Below, piece by piece: positions 23,873 through 36,850 of a DNA stretch of 64,000 nt. This stretch comes from Microcebus murinus (lineage: Eukaryota > Chordata > Mammalia > Primates > Cheirogaleidae). The notes below the pieces were generated by a model. That model did not search any database, was not told where the DNA came from, and saw nothing but the letters and a program-made list of their open reading frames with translations. Every line of letters begins with the position of its first letter. Position 1 is the first letter of the stretch. Both the position numbers and the translations under genes were made by a program. The stretch lies in the NCBI RefSeq assembly GCF_040939455.1, contig NC_134107.1, positions 18,105,537 to 18,169,536 of the forward strand, in the 5' to 3' direction.

Positions 23873-25171
23873 GTATCACTGAGATAAATTTGCCACCTTA
23901 TATTAGCTGACTTACCATGGTATATGGATCTCTTACCTCACTGATGTTATCACTGGAGACTGAGTTAACATAAAAAAAAAAACTCTAGATATGTGAAGAA
24001 TTATATAAAGGAGCATAATTAGAGCTAGTGAAATCAATTAAGTGTTTGTTTTAGTAACAAAGCTAGTGGTAATGGTGCCTGACCCAAAACCTAGCATGCT
24101 GATGGTTAAACCTTGCAGGTTGTTCTGTTGGAAATGAGGGGGAAGTGGACCTAGGACTGTAAAAATCAGCTATCCTTAAGTCACTACAGCAAATTTTGCA
24201 AGGCCAGAATAACATAGAAAATTCACATCTTTCAAAAAATAACTGTATTTCTTTCTTTAATATATCACATATTTATGAACCTAATATTTAGACCAGCGGT
24301 TATCATCCTTGGCTTCTCATTGAAATCAAGTGTCGAGTTTTTGAAATCACCGATACCTGAGTCCTAGCCCGACCCAGGTGGAGCACACACCTTGGTATAT
24401 CTTTAACAAGATTCCACATGATTGCAATGCACAGTCAGTGTTGAAAGCCTTGACCTAGACAGTTGAAATGACCTGTTGAAACTACATGAGGTTTTTCGCA
24501 CATAGTTTTACCCTCTCTCCTTACACGAAGATTCTGAGATATTACCACAAAGTCTTCCCTCCCCGACCCCAAGTATAAAAAATTGTTTTCATCAATGCAC
24601 ATAAATCTTTTCTCCATCAGTCTGGGAGAAGGTAAAGCCCCAGCCTTTGACATTAGCCCCCATAGTATTCTGTTGGATCTAGAAAGTTTGACAAGAGAAA
24701 ATCTTTCTGAGAGCCTCCATGATCCCATCTCAAATCTTCTTGCACTCAAGAAACAGGAAGAAAAGAAAGAAAACTTTCTTATCAAGGCTTATATCTTATT
24801 GTTTATTACACACAGCCCAGGGTTTGACTTATAGGATGGGTTGAAAAATGTATATCCCATAGATCACCAGTTGTGAAATAGACGCTAATATAGCTATCTT
24901 TCAAGTTATAAAATGTGGGGAGTAGGAGAGAAGGACTCTCTGTTATCAGTCCTGCTGACATGTTCACGCTCGTAGAAATGCCAGGGCAGATGGTTTGTGA
25001 TGAAAGGCGTCTACGGATTTTCAGTCACATGTCACATAACACAACCTGCAACACCAGGAGCCTCCACCAGATGGACCCATCTCGAGATCTCTTCCTCCCC
25101 TTTCTTTTTGCTTTTCTTTTTCTTTCTTTTCTTTTTTTTTTTTTTGCTTTTGCACTGGATGCTTCAGAGTG
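23873..25171. other. unassigned intergenic DNA with a pyrimidine tract
   Basis: No gene supported. A T/C-rich run at about 25090-25146 creates a long Phe/Leu-rich open frame of 158 codons on the plus strand. This is low-complexity and not a gene. Confidence 0.4.
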
Positions 25172-25270
25172 TTATTTTATTTTTTTAATTTTTTTTTTAT
25201 TTCAGCATATTATAGGGGTACAAATTTTAAGGTTACGTGTATTGCCCATGCCCCTCTTCCCTCCTCGAGT
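25172..25270 (-). repeat. L1 3' terminus, very short
   Basis: A reversed A-rich tail is followed by 'cagcatattataggggtaca', 'aattttaaggttacgtgtat' and 'tgcccatgcccctcttccct', the same 3' terminus as at 19730-19810. No clear duplication seen. Confidence 0.8.
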
Positions 25271-26903
25271 AAGAGATCTCCCTTTTTACTCAATGGTTTT
25301 CTCTCAATTCAAGGGAAAGGTGAGTCAGAAAATGGGAGGAATACGGAGAATAATAATGGCATGTACAAAATTGTTCCAGTTTAAACAATAGGATTACCCC
25401 AATTATGCTTAAGGTGGGGAGCAATCAAAGTTCCACGTACAATTCAGAGGGGGGAAAACCTCACTAAACACAACTTGACAGCCATATAGAACCTCTTCTG
25501 AAAACTTTGGCCACGTGACATGCTTCAGCTGAAAGCTCAACAAAATCCATAGCAATGTTGGAAGGTACACAGTAGAGAAAGGTGTAGTTCCTGGGAACAA
25601 AGCAATGCAAACCTGTTTTGATGATCCTGGTACAGCAATGGCATCACATTTCAGTGCAAACCCCAACTGGAAAAACCTAAGGGAAGTCCCTAGACATCAG
25701 GAAGGAGAGGTATTCACAACTATTTTCTATTTTTTTCTTCTCACTCTTACCCTTATACCCATTTTTATTCAAATCTCTTAACACTTTTCTGTTAGTAATA
25801 ATTGTATGAAATCGTGAAAGGCATTAACGTTAAAGGCATAAGGGAGTGAGGCTATATTTTCTTGTGCCAAATTCTAAGGATCTAGGCTTGAAGAAGTCAC
25901 ACAAGTTAAGAGAGAAGTATGCCTTTTTGAATTCCAAGAACTGACTAAAGCTCAACTTGTAAGCCTACCCTAAACTGTAGCTGTATCATGAATAATGCAT
26001 CTGTAACTGAGGTCAGAGATAGTTACAGAACCTATCTGACATCCTAATGCACCACTAGTCACCTGCTGTCTTTGTTGGAGAGGTTCTGTGTCTTTGGTTT
26101 TGTGCTAGTGTGGCAATTCTTATGGCCATGACCAATTCCATTTTGTGATGAAAAGAATAAAAAAAAAAATCAAACCAAATTTCTTATGAGTGCTTGATTT
26201 TCAAAACAGCCAGACTTACCTGTGGAGGTATAGTAATTTCTTATCCTCCTAGAGAGTCCCCAAAGAAGGTGGTTTTATACCTGAATGACTAACCTTTGGA
26301 GATTCATCCCTGAAGCATTAATCAAGAAATCACACAGGGATGTCATTAGGGTTCCCTCTGGAGGTGTTTACAGAAGTCACATCTTAATGGAGTTTATCAT
26401 TAGATGTAGGTAGTGTTTTTCAGTAAATCCAAAAATACCTGGTACAAATTTTGATATTGGAATTCATTACAGGAAGATAAAAAAGTATTTCATTTTTACC
26501 CAAAAAGGCAGATAAAAATGATTCTGTTCCATTCCAATCAAAAGACCTGTGCTGTGACTCTGCTCATTATATCCTCTGATAGAATAGTCTTTTATGCTTC
26601 TGAATGCCCATAATGGTTGTTTCTGGCTCTTTGGTAATATTTGCCTCCTTTTATAACTTTTCTATTTCTTCTACTGGACTTTAGATGCTCTGAGGATAGA
26701 ATTATTGTCAAGCTTATCCTGGTATCCCCTGTGGAGATCTGCACAAAGTTTTGTGTGCACGGCTAATGTTTATTGAAGAGTTATTGAATAAATAACTAAA
26801 TAGTGATGATTAGTTTAAAATTAGCTCAAGCAGATGAATTAGCAAAGACCACTTATATACACATATGTTTAATTTCTGATTCCAGAGATATATTAGCTAA
26901 TAT
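25271..26903. other. unassigned intergenic DNA, L2-like tail near its end
   Basis: Mostly unrecognised. The stretch 26690-26800 ends with 'gctaatgtttattgaagagt' and 'tattgaataaataac', resembling an L2 3' end in sense orientation. No gene called. Confidence 0.35.
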
Positions 26904-26912
26904 AACATTTCC

Positions 26913-27283
26913 ATTTATTTATTTATTTATTATTTATTTCATCATATTATGGAGGTACAAATATTGTTAGGGTTACAAATATTGCCCCTGCCCCCCTTCC
27001 TCCTCCCAATATGTCCAATCCCCCAGTGGTGTGCATCACACATGTTATGGAAGCATACACCCCTCTCCTCCCCCCTACCACCGGCCCACCACCCGATAAA
27101 AAGTTTTGTTTTGATTTTTTTTTTTGACATTTTGGTTACATTGTATATCTTTGCCTCTCCCTAAGAAGGGTTAGAGTTATGCCCTTCCCCTCCAAAATAC
27201 TCGCTACCTCCCTATCATTGGGTGTCCACCCCCCTAATCTCTGGTGAGCATTGCCACCATTTGAAACCCATAGTTTTAATCAG
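26913..27283 (-). repeat. composite L1 3' UTR and tail
   Basis: After the ORF2 stop the sense strand runs through a UTR module like that at 16410-16578. It then meets an internal run of about 13 A at 27113-27125, and continues into a second module (27105 to 26950, 'acccgataaaa' onward) matching the ends at 19730-19945 and 7360-7540, before the final TAAA-repeat tail. So two alternative L1 3' ends are joined in series. The first poly(A) is internal. Confidence 0.8.
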
Positions 27284-30200
27284 TCAGTACCAATTTGATG
27301 GCGAGTAGATGTAGAGCCCATTTTCCATGTCGTGTGTTGCCTCACTTTGGATAACGGGCTTAAGCTTAATCCAGGATAGCATAAACGGTGCTAGCTCACT
27401 GTCATTTCCTAGAATTGAGTAATATTCCATTGTGAGGATATACCACATTTTAATTATCCACTCATGAATTGATGGGCTCTTGAGTTGTTACCATGACCGT
27501 GCAATAGTGAATTGTGCTGCTATAAACATTCGGGTGCAGATGTCTTTATAATAGAATGTCTTATGCTCTTTTGGGTAGATGCCCAACAATGCTATTGCAG
27601 GGTCAAATGGTATTTCTATTTCTGGCTGTTTGAGGTATCTACAAATTCTTTTCCACAAAGGTTGCACTAATTTGCAGTCCCACCAGCAGTGTAGGAGTGT
27701 TCCTGTCTCTCTGCATCCTCGCCAGCATTTGTTGTTTTGGGATTTCTTGGTATAGGCCATTCTTACTGGGGTGAGGTGGTATCTCATTGTGGTTTTGATT
27801 TGCATTTTTCTAATAATTAGAGAAGTTGAACATTTCTTTATGTGTTTGCATGCCATTATTCTGTCTTCTTTGGAGAAGTTTCTTTTCATTTCTGTCGCCC
27901 ATTTCTTGATGGGATTGTTTGCTTTTTTCTTGTTAATTCTTTTAAGTTCTAGATAGATTCTTGTTATTAGACCTTTATCAGAGGTGTAGAGAGCAAATAT
28001 TTTCTCCCACTCTGTAGGTTGTCTATTTGCTCTACTGGTTTCCTTGGCTGTGCAGAAACTTTTTAATTTGATCAGATCCCATTTGTTTATTTTTGATGCT
28101 GCAGTGATTGCCTTGGGGGTCTTCCTCAAAAATTCTTTGCCTAGGCCAATGTCTGATAGGGTTTTCCCAACATCTTCTTCCAGGATTCTTAAGGTTTCAT
28201 GCCTTAAGTTTAAGTCTGTTATCCATCTCGATTGAATTTTTGTGAGAGGTGAGAGGTAGGAATCCTGATTTGCTCTTCTGCATGTAGCTAGCCAGTTTTC
28301 CCAGCACCATTTATTGAAGAGAGATTCTTTTCCCCAATGTATATTTTTGTCAGCTTTATCAAAGATTAGATTACCATATACTGATGGTTTCATCTCTGGT
28401 ATCTCAGATCTATTCCAGATATCTATGCTTCTGTTCTTGTGCCAATACCAGGCTGATTTAACTATTATTGCTTTATAGTACAGCTTGAAGTCAGGAAGAC
28501 TGATGCCTCCCAGTTTGTTCTTTTTATTTAAGATTGCTTTGGCTATACAAGGTTTTTTCTGGTTCCATACGAAGTGAAGAATTATTTTTTCTAGATCTGT
28601 AAAGAATGCTGATGGTATTTTGATGGGGCTTGCATTGATTCTGTAGATCACTTTAGGTAATATTGACATTTTAACTATATTGATTCTACCAATCCATGAA
28701 CAAGGTAGATTTTTCAATCTGTTTAAATCTTCTGCAATTTCTTTTTTTAGTGTTTCATAGTTCTCCTTGTATAAATCTTTTGTATCTTTCCTTAGGTATA
28801 CTCCTAGATATTTAATTTTCTTTGGGGCTATAGTAAAGGGTATTTCATTTTTGATTTGAGTTTCTGTTTGATGGTTCTTGGCATATATGAATGCTTCTGA
28901 CTTGTGTATATTGATTTTATAACCTGAAACTTTACCAAATTCGGTTATCAAGTCTAGGAGTCTCTTGGAAGAGTCCATGGGGTTTTCTAGGTATATTATC
29001 ATATCATCGGCTAAGAGCGAGAGTTTGATTTCATCTGCCCCCACTTGAATGCCCTTAATACCCCTCTCCTGCCTGATTGATATCGTTAGGACTTCAAGTA
29101 CTATGTTGAATAGGAGAGGAGATAGCGGGCACCCTTGTCTAGTTCCGGATTGAAGGGGGAAAGATTTCAATTTTTCTCCATTTAGAATGATAGTAGCAGT
29201 GGGTTTGTCATGGATGGATTTAATAAGTTTAAAGTATGGGCCATCTATGCCTATTTTGTTAAGAGTTTTTATCATAAAGGTGTGTTGGACTTTGTCAAAT
29301 GCTTTTTCTACATCTATTGACAAAATCATATGGTCTTTGTTCTTGATTTTATTTATGAAGTGAATTGCATATATAGACTTGCATATGTTGAACCATCCTT
29401 GCATCTCTGGAATAAAGACCACCTGGTCATGGTGAATTATTTTTTTGATGTGCTGCTGAATTCTATTCACTAAAATTTTATTTAGGATTTTTGCATCTGT
29501 ATTCATGAGGGATATTGGTCTGTAATTTTCTTTTTTTGTTGTGTCCTTTCCTGGCTTTGGTATCAAGGTGATATTGGCTTCATAGAATGAGTTAGGAAGG
29601 ATACTATCCTTCTCGATGGTGTGGAATAGTTTCTGTAGTATAGGTATGAGTTCATCTTTGTATGTTTGGTAGAACTCTTAAGTGTAACCATCTGGCCCAG
29701 AAGTTTTCCCTTTGGGCAGGTTTTTAATTACTGCTTCAATTTCTAAGCTTGAGATTGGTCTTTTTAGGAATTCTGTTGCCTCCTGTGTGATCTTAGAGAG
29801 GTTGTATGAATCCAAGAATTTGTCCATTTCATCTTCGTTCTGTAGTTTTGGGGCATATAGTTTTTTATAATAGTCAAATATAATGTTTTGTATTTCTTTG
29901 ATATCTGTTGTGATATCTCCATTTTCATTTCTTATTGAGTTTATTACAGTCCTTTCCCTTTGGGTCCTTGTCAATCTAGCAAGAGGGCCATCGATTTTGT
30001 TTATCTTTTCAGAAAACCAGCTTCTGGTTTTGCTGATTTTTAGTATAGTTCTTTTGTTCTCCATTTCATTCAGTTCTGCTTTGATCTTTGTTATTTCTTT
30101 TCTTGTATTAGGATTGGAAATTGTTTGCTCTTCTTTTTCCTATTCCTAGAGCTTATTCATTAGGTTGACAGCTTTCTGTTTTTTGGATGTGAGTGTTAAT

Positions 30201-31101
30201 TGCTATTAGTGTTCCTCTCAGGTAAGCTTTTGCTGTATCCCACAGGTTTTGGTAAGAGGTATCACTGTTATCATTTTGTTTGAAGAAATTCTCAATTTCC
30301 CTCTGAATTTTTTTTCTTTTCCCAATAATTTTTCAATAATAGATTGTTTAGTTTCTATGATTTTGTGAGGGATTGAGTGTTTCTATAGGAATTGAACTGT
30401 AATTTTATACCGTTATGGTCAGAGAAGATACAAGGTATAATTTCTATTTTCTTAAATTTTTTGAGATCTGATTTGCGGCCTAGGATATGATCAATTTTAG
30501 ATTAGGATCCATTGGCTGCTGAAAAGAATGTAAATTCAAGTTTGTTTGGATGGAATGCTCTATAGAGATCTGTCAGACCTTTTTGATCAGGACTTTATTT
30601 AGGTCCATTATTTCTTTGCTTATTTTCTGTTTGGAGGATCTATCCAGATCATTCAATGTGGTGTTGAAGTCACCTGCTACTACGGTAGTGTTATGTAACA
30701 AGGTGTTTATATTCGACAAGGTTTTCTTTAAGTAATTGGGTGCTCCTGTATTGGGTGTGTAGATATTAAGAATTGTTAAATCTTCTTGTTGGATCTTCCC
30801 TCTCACCATTATATAATGGCCATCTTTATCCTTTTTTACTTTTGCTATTTTAAAGCTTATATTATCTGCAAATAGTATAGCTACTCCAGCTTTCTTTTGA
30901 CTTCTGTTTGACTGGATGATAATTTTTCCAACCCTTGACCTTCAGCTGGCGGGCATCTTTGTGAGTTGGATGTGTTTCCTGTAGACAGCAGATGCTAGAC
31001 TTGTGAATTTTTATCCACTCTGCCAGTCTATGTCTCTTCAGAGGACAGTTTAAGCCGTTTACATTTATTGAGAGGATTGAAATTGGAGGAAAATTACCAT
31101 T
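27284..31101 (-). pseudogene. L1 ORF2 (endonuclease-reverse transcriptase), disrupted
   Basis: Spans about 1272 codons, close to the usual L1 ORF2 length. The endonuclease end shows SILSINVNGL and CCLQETH. The reverse transcriptase shows [11 protein letters not shown] and, at 29003-29014, LADD where F/Y-ADD is usual. The C-terminal Cys-rich block [15 protein letters not shown] is present. Damage: an extra A near 30894-30900 shifts the frame, a second shift lies between 30573 and 30064, TAA interrupts at 29678-29680, and TAA at 27488-27490 replaces a Lys codon. Reading resumes after the last stop through NWY to the natural TGA at 27284-27286. A long open stretch from 29677 to 27491 remains. 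Any frame starting at 29566 begins at a TTG and is not a real start. Confidence 0.93.
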
Positions 31102-31188
31102 CATATTGTTGGGTGAAATCTTGTTGCTTTGTCTTACTCCTTGGGCCATCATTTAGTTCGAGATCTAAACTTTAATTCTTTGATGATT

Positions 31189-32160
31189 TCACTTTGAGGA
31201 GTGTCTACTGCCCTGTTCGGTTAGAAATGCAGGTCTAAGAACTTCCTGTAGGGATGGTCTGGTCTTTCCAAATTCCTTCAGTGATTGCTTGTCTGAGAAG
31301 GACTTTATTTCTCCCTCATAGATGAAACTTAATTTTACCGGATAAAGAATTCTAGGTTGGGCTTTGTTCTGTTTTAGAAGGTTAAGGTTAGGCACCCAAT
31401 CCCTCCTGGCTTGTAAGGTTTCAGATGAGAAGTCAGCTGTTAGTGTGATAGGCTTACCTTTATAGGTCATTTGCTGCTTTCGTCTCGCTGCACGGAGAAT
31501 TGTTTCTTTCACATTTACTTTGGTCAGCCTAAAAACCACGTGGTGAAGTGATTGCCTTTTCACATTGAGTCTCCTAGGAGTTCTGTGTGCTTCTTGTATT
31601 TGGATATCAAGATTTCTGGCCAGGCCTGGCATATTTTCCTCCAGTATTCTGTGAAATAATTTTTGCAGCCCTTGAGAATGTTCCTCTTCCCCTTCCGGAA
31701 TCCCAATCAATCTGATATTTGTTTTTTTAACATAATCCCACACTTCCGGTAAACTTTGGTCTTCTTTCTTGTTTCTGTGTTCCCTTTCTTCTTCTGATTT
31801 GTGTAGAGCATAGGCATAATCTTCAAGTTCTGAGATTCTTTCTTCTGCATGGTCCATCCTGTTCTTTAGGCTTTCCACTGAATTATGGAGATTCTTGATT
31901 GTTTCCTTCATTGCCAGAATTTCTGTATGGTTTTTCTTGATAGTCTTAATTTCTTTGGAGAATCTTTCGTTCATTTCTTGTATTGTTCTTGTGGTTTCTC
32001 TATGCTGTGATTCTATTTTCTCTTCAATTCCTTTCAGTTTTGTAGCAATCTATATTCGAAAATCTTCCTCTGTCAGTTTACTCATATCATGTAAGTTAGT
32101 GTCAGATGATGGAGAATGAGTATTTTGCTTTGGAAGTGACATTTCTCTCTGGTCCTTCAT
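31189..32160 (-). pseudogene. L1 ORF1 (RNA-binding chaperone), one nonsense codon
   Basis: ORF1p coats L1 RNA as a coiled-coil trimer. The frame from the ATG at 32160 runs 323 codons to the natural stop and is broken only by TAG at 32050-32052 (codon 37). The layout is intact: an N-terminal polar region, heptad-rich coiled coil at about 63-130 (SVESLKNRMDHAEERISELE), an RRM-like region at about 146-235 with IRLIGIPEGEE, and a basic C-terminal domain with RAARRKQQMTYKGKP and ARRDWVPNL. A downstream Met could restart translation after the stop, but the coiled coil would be shortened. Confidence 0.93.
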
Positions 32161-33123
32161 GTTTCCTGTAAATTTTTGCTGGTTCTTTCTCATCTGGATA
32201 CTTTATTGAAGATCGGAGATGAAGGGAATGAATTATGAGCTAAAATCAGCTGTGCTTGAGCTGCCAGGGATCACTGAGAATCTCCACTGAGGGGTGAAGA
32301 CTGTCCCTTTTCCATTTGTCACCAGTGGAGCTTTAGTCACTGCAGACCCCTGGGGAGGATCCACGGAGGATGGCGCTAGCCACTTCTTATGCCCCTTCCC
32401 AGGCAGAGCTCAAGCAGCTGGGGGCCGCAGACAAGTTCCTCTGAGGGGTTCTGAGGAGTGAAAACTATCTGTGCATCCTCGGTGGTGGCGGGGCTTGGGC
32501 CACTGGAGACCCTGGGAGGGTCCTGGAGGATGCCTCTCACTCCCCTCTTCCACTCCCTCCCTTACAGGGCTTGGGCTGCTGCCCGAGTCCACCGGGCAAC
32601 TCAGTCAAATGAGCAATCTATCTCACTTTTCTGTCCCTTCACAATTGAGGCATAAGCCGCTGGTGTTTATAGATCTCCCAGCAAAGGCAACCTTACACCG
32701 TGCCCTGGAGATTTCAAATTACTTTCTGCTCCTGACTCCTCTCCAACCTGCCTGCCTGTCCATGTTACACCTTCACGCTGTCTTCAGGCACTTTCCTGCT
32801 TGCATGGGCATGGAGGTCAGTGAAGGGGAAGTTGTCCCCCTGTGGGGAGGATCATACAGCTGTTTGGCTGGCCGTTGAGCACGGCCAGCTTACACCCAAT
32901 CTTTGCAATACCACTCGGATTCTCGGAACTTCACAGTAAATCCACTGAGTCACTTTATTCCTTTTCCCAGCACTACTGCCCCTCGAAGCTTTCCTGCAAT
33001 TCCGTGAAGCTGATCCTGTGGGAGAACTACCCTCTCGAGTGATTTAGGCCACCTTCTTCACCTCCCACTCCAAGAACAGAGAGCAAGGAGGTCATTCCTA
33101 GTCTGCCATTTTTAACAAAGCTC
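32161..33123 (-). promoter_or_regulatory. L1 5' UTR with YY1-type start site
   Basis: About 960 bp, GC-richer than its surroundings (strongest at 32330-32600), as expected for an L1 internal promoter. A YY1-like CCATTTT lies at 33106-33112 near the 5' terminus. Internal open frames on the plus strand (for example 32471-32878) are antisense shadows of GC-rich sequence. Confidence 0.75.
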
Positions 33124-33132
33124 AACATTTCC

Positions 33133-36100
33133 TTTTTGATCTTATCTATACTGATATTTGAAATCAGAGTAAAGTCCTAGTACCTATGGGCCAGATTCAT
33201 AATAATACTATTTGAATGATAACAAAATGATATATTATATCTTGCTCATAACTAAGACAACCTTACTCTCCTGGACTCCATTCACCATTAATACTTCACA
33301 TAAAATATATATAGATTATGAAGGAAAGAAAGTAAAAGGCCTAAAGCATGACCATTCAGGACAGGCGTACTAATGAGGGGAGATGTAAAGCACAAGACAA
33401 TTTAAGACCTTAGGAGATCTCTTTGAGACAGGATGTTCTAATTTTCCTGCCATAGGCTTTGGCCCTAAATCAACTTATTGGGGAGCCAAAGCAAGCTTTG
33501 GGCTCAGCTTATTTAGGCAGTTCACACCTGGATTTGAGCTATTATTTCCACATTCTTCAGTTTCCACATGGCATGAACAGTATTCAAATTTCCAAATTCC
33601 CAGCATGTCCCTAATAGGGGAGTACGAAAATAGCTAAGATTTGATCACTAAGATCTAAGATGTCATGACCTGGATGTGTTGTATTAGTGAATCTGAGTCC
33701 TACACAGCAGACTTCCTGGAGTAGATATAAAGGTAGACCTAAGGGGGAGATTTGTTGTTCCCATGAAAACCAAGATGAAACTGGGTGAGTGGAAAGATTA
33801 ACAGGCTATGCCCAGCCAAGGGATATAAATGACCCTGAGATGCACTTGTCATGGCAAGTGACAGCAGAGCATATGCTAACCAAGCTGACTAGAAGCCAAG
33901 AACACCAGAGAGCAGCACCAGATATAAATCTAGGCCTCCCTTCCCCACTGATTTGGGCCTCGTAAGTAAAAGAAGGGAAAACAGGATTAAAATCTGAATG
34001 ACAGAGCATTTCCCTAAAGAGGAAATTCAAAAGAAGTTATTTGAATCACTGGAAACCCATTGAGTAATTATGTCTTGATATAAGAACCCAGGTAATGCAA
34101 TAATTAAAGGTATTTGGTCACTATAATTTTTTTCTAAAGAGAAACAGGAAAACTATTTACATACCAGTTTCCATAAACATGCAAAGAATAAACAAAACAC
34201 GTACGTGTCAAGGTGGGCAAAAATGTTACTACAGTTTAAATAAAAGCCCTGCATATATTCTTTATTTTCTCATTCTGGAAATGTGTTGCTGTCTAGTTGA
34301 TTAATTGAAATGGGTGAAAGCTCTACTGTAGTAGTGTCTGTTACATTTGTAACACCTAGTCCTAAATTTGATATTTGATAGCCCTATATTTGATAGCCAA
34401 ACTATCAAATTTTCATTAAATGTGTTGCCTAGGAGGAACTATGTTTTAGTGTTTGACGAAGAAAGTGTTTTCTCCCTTAAGGTGATACATTGTGTCTGTT
34501 ATACAGGGTGTCCCCATAATCTCCACACAAAGGAAAAAATTTGTAATGAATATTTTGTAAATAAAGGTACATTTAGCTATAATTTCCCATTTTCCCTGTA
34601 TCTCCAGATTTTCCTAAATTCCGGTTGGACAAATGGAATCAATTGGATTTATGGCACATACACTATAAAAAAACATATTTTGAAATTGTGTTTTACCCTC
34701 TCTCTGCTCATCAGGATGGAGCTTCTGTGGAAGTTAAAAGCAATTACAGAGAATTTAAAGGCTGCATTTTCGAATTTTCTTTATATTATCTGGTGGTAGG
34801 GCACATTCATTCGTAACTCTTACTATGATGACTACTGTCATCTCTTGAGTACTTACCAGAAAACAGCCACTTGTATACTAAGCATTTTAAAATGGTTACT
34901 TATATTCATTTCCAAAGAAAAACACAGTTTATTGAACACTTGCATTGTCCTTATGATACAGATATTATTGTTTATTTCTTACAGATAAAAAGTCTATAAC
35001 TCATAGGAATTAAATGATTGTTTTCAAGGATACAGCAAGAGTTTGGTTTCAAATACAAATATTATTATTTTAGATATTTCTGGGCTGGCGCTGTTAACAC
35101 CCCAAACCATATAGGTTTATTAAGCTGGTTAGTGAGTAACTATAATATGGTTATTAATAATTTGTTAATGAGACAGTTGCAAACTTTATGAATATAAAAT
35201 ATACATGACAAAGATACATATGTAAATATTTTATACTGTGAAGACTCACATGGAGAACTCAAAACTATTATAATTTCCAGGCAAAAATGATAGAGTCAGG
35301 TAAAAAGTTGATAGTGGTTGATGAGATAAAATAAAGTCAGAGCTATGACTTCCTTTCCTTGCATGCACTTCTCATTCACAGCATATTCTCGAAGTTGTAA
35401 TTTATATTCATGGAATAAATTAATAAAATTTTGTAAGATTTTAAAAACCAGGTCTCCTTCAAAGTATCATTGCAAGCTTCTTTGATGTTCCTTGCAATTG
35501 ATTGTAGGAAAATTTGATTTTTGAGATATTTAAAAAGTCATGGAGATGATGTTAATATTTGGCCATGGGAGGCATTGGGAATGGGAGGAGAAAATGAAGG
35601 GTGACTCAGAGATGTCTGGAATATATACATACTTGCAAGGGTGTGGCAAGCATGATAAAAAGGATTGAGGCAGAGGATCGAATGACAGGACAGAATATTT
35701 TAAAGGGCACTTTGTGGTGATCTCCCTACACCTGCCATGCCCCTACCTCAGGGTGAATGGAAATTGGTGATATTGAAGCTGCCTGGCTGTTAATCTGAAG
35801 CATCCTCTTCTCCTCTTCATGATAAATATGGATGCTGAGGCTGTCCTGGATCTGGAAAGGAGAGGAGTAGGGAGGGTTACTCTCCTGCTCTCTGAGGGAT
35901 TTCAATTTAGATGGAAGGAGCAGAAAAGCATGTCATAGCCACATTCTCAAATCCAAATTTGCCTGCAATAATGCTAATAATTTTAATATCTGATACCTAC
36001 ATGTAGTCCTTAATTGAATTAGGATCCAGAAAGAGAGGGATTCAATGACCTCTTTAAGCACCAACAATGGAGAACCCAAAATATCCCAAGACTTTAACAA

Positions 36101-36729
36101 AAATAATATTTATTATAATAATTATTATGACTGCTACTGCCTCCACCGCAACCCTTGTTGAATAAGTACTATCTGGGTCAGAGATGCAGCATAAAACTAA
36201 ATTCTACTCAGATAGTTTAGCTGACGGGAAATTCAATGAAAAGATGGAGCATATTGGCATGGTTAAAGAAATCAGCCAAGGAAGTTGACACACCTGGAGG
36301 CTAACTGCAGAAAACAATTTCCATGGGCAGTGGCTACTGTCATCAGAGAACTGGAGCCAGGAAAAAAAAAAAAATCCCTTGTCACTTTCTTCTCCAACAC
36401 AGACCCCAGCAGGAGTTCTCCTTTGAGGGATGCGGGCACTCTAGCACATATTTCCGCACATATCTAGCATATATTCCTGTTTATATTGAAGCAGGAAGGG
36501 AATGAGAAAGAAATTGAGTTACTTCTCCCTCCTTCCCACTTTAGACTTCATGCTGGTTCCTTTCATTCAAAGTCAGCTGGAAACCAGACACCAAAAAGCT
36601 CTATTCTTGCAATAGGGGTTAAACTCCAGGTGGGCAATGTAAGGTGAGAAGACAAGACAATAGATCTGAATGGAAGTAGAGTAGTAAACAGAGAATCACC
36701 AGCACACCAATATTATCTATAACCCACAA
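33133..36729. other. unassigned intergenic DNA
   Basis: No OR remnant, gene or clear young repeat over 3.6 kb. A segment from 34505 begins 'cagggtgtccccataatctc', resembling a mariner-type end, but no partner end was found. A 143-codon open frame at 34368-34799 overlaps this segment and has no recognised domain. Confidence 0.35.
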
Positions 36730-36850
36730 TGTTTCATAGATATGTATTATCATCCCTATTAGAAAGATGAGGGTACGAGGCTCAAAGTCAGTAAATAACT
36801 AGTCCAAACTCAGCAAAAGTTAATTGATCATGCAATGGTTTTCCACACTC
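36730..36850 (-). repeat. MIR-like SINE fragment
   Basis: The plus strand reads 'tattatcatccctattagaa', 'agatgagggtacgaggctca' and 'aagtcagtaaataactagtc', the reverse of the MIR 3' half. Confidence 0.6.

Larger units (their letters stand above)
26913..33123 (-). mobile_element. full-length L1 retrotransposon, inactivated
   Basis: About 6.2 kb, read on the minus strand as 5' UTR (33123-32161), ORF1 (32160-31189), a short spacer, ORF2 (31101-27284) and a 3' UTR with an A-rich tail. The flanks share the 9-bp duplication aacatttcc (26904-26912 and 33124-33132). With one mismatch the match extends to 13 bp. The 5' terminus carries the CCATTTT YY1-type site expected within about 20 bp of an L1 start. 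Lesions are one nonsense codon in ORF1, and two frameshifts plus at least two nonsense codons in ORF2, so it cannot move by itself. It sits between two OR genes and is the main reason for the 17-kb gap between them. Confidence 0.95.

Noticed and set aside
24915..25391. 158-codon plus-strand open frame rich in Phe/Leu
   Set aside because: It is created by a T/C tract and an L1 3' end, with no protein-like composition outside them.
29566..29568. Possible ORF2 start of a 692-residue reverse transcriptase
   Set aside because: The frame begins at TTG (29566-29564 on the minus strand) and is simply the open remainder of L1 ORF2 after upstream lesions.
34505..34800. 'cagggtgtccccataatctc' as the end of a mariner-type transposon
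   Set aside because: No inverted partner end and no transposase motif was found nearby. The resemblance is limited to about 10 bases.
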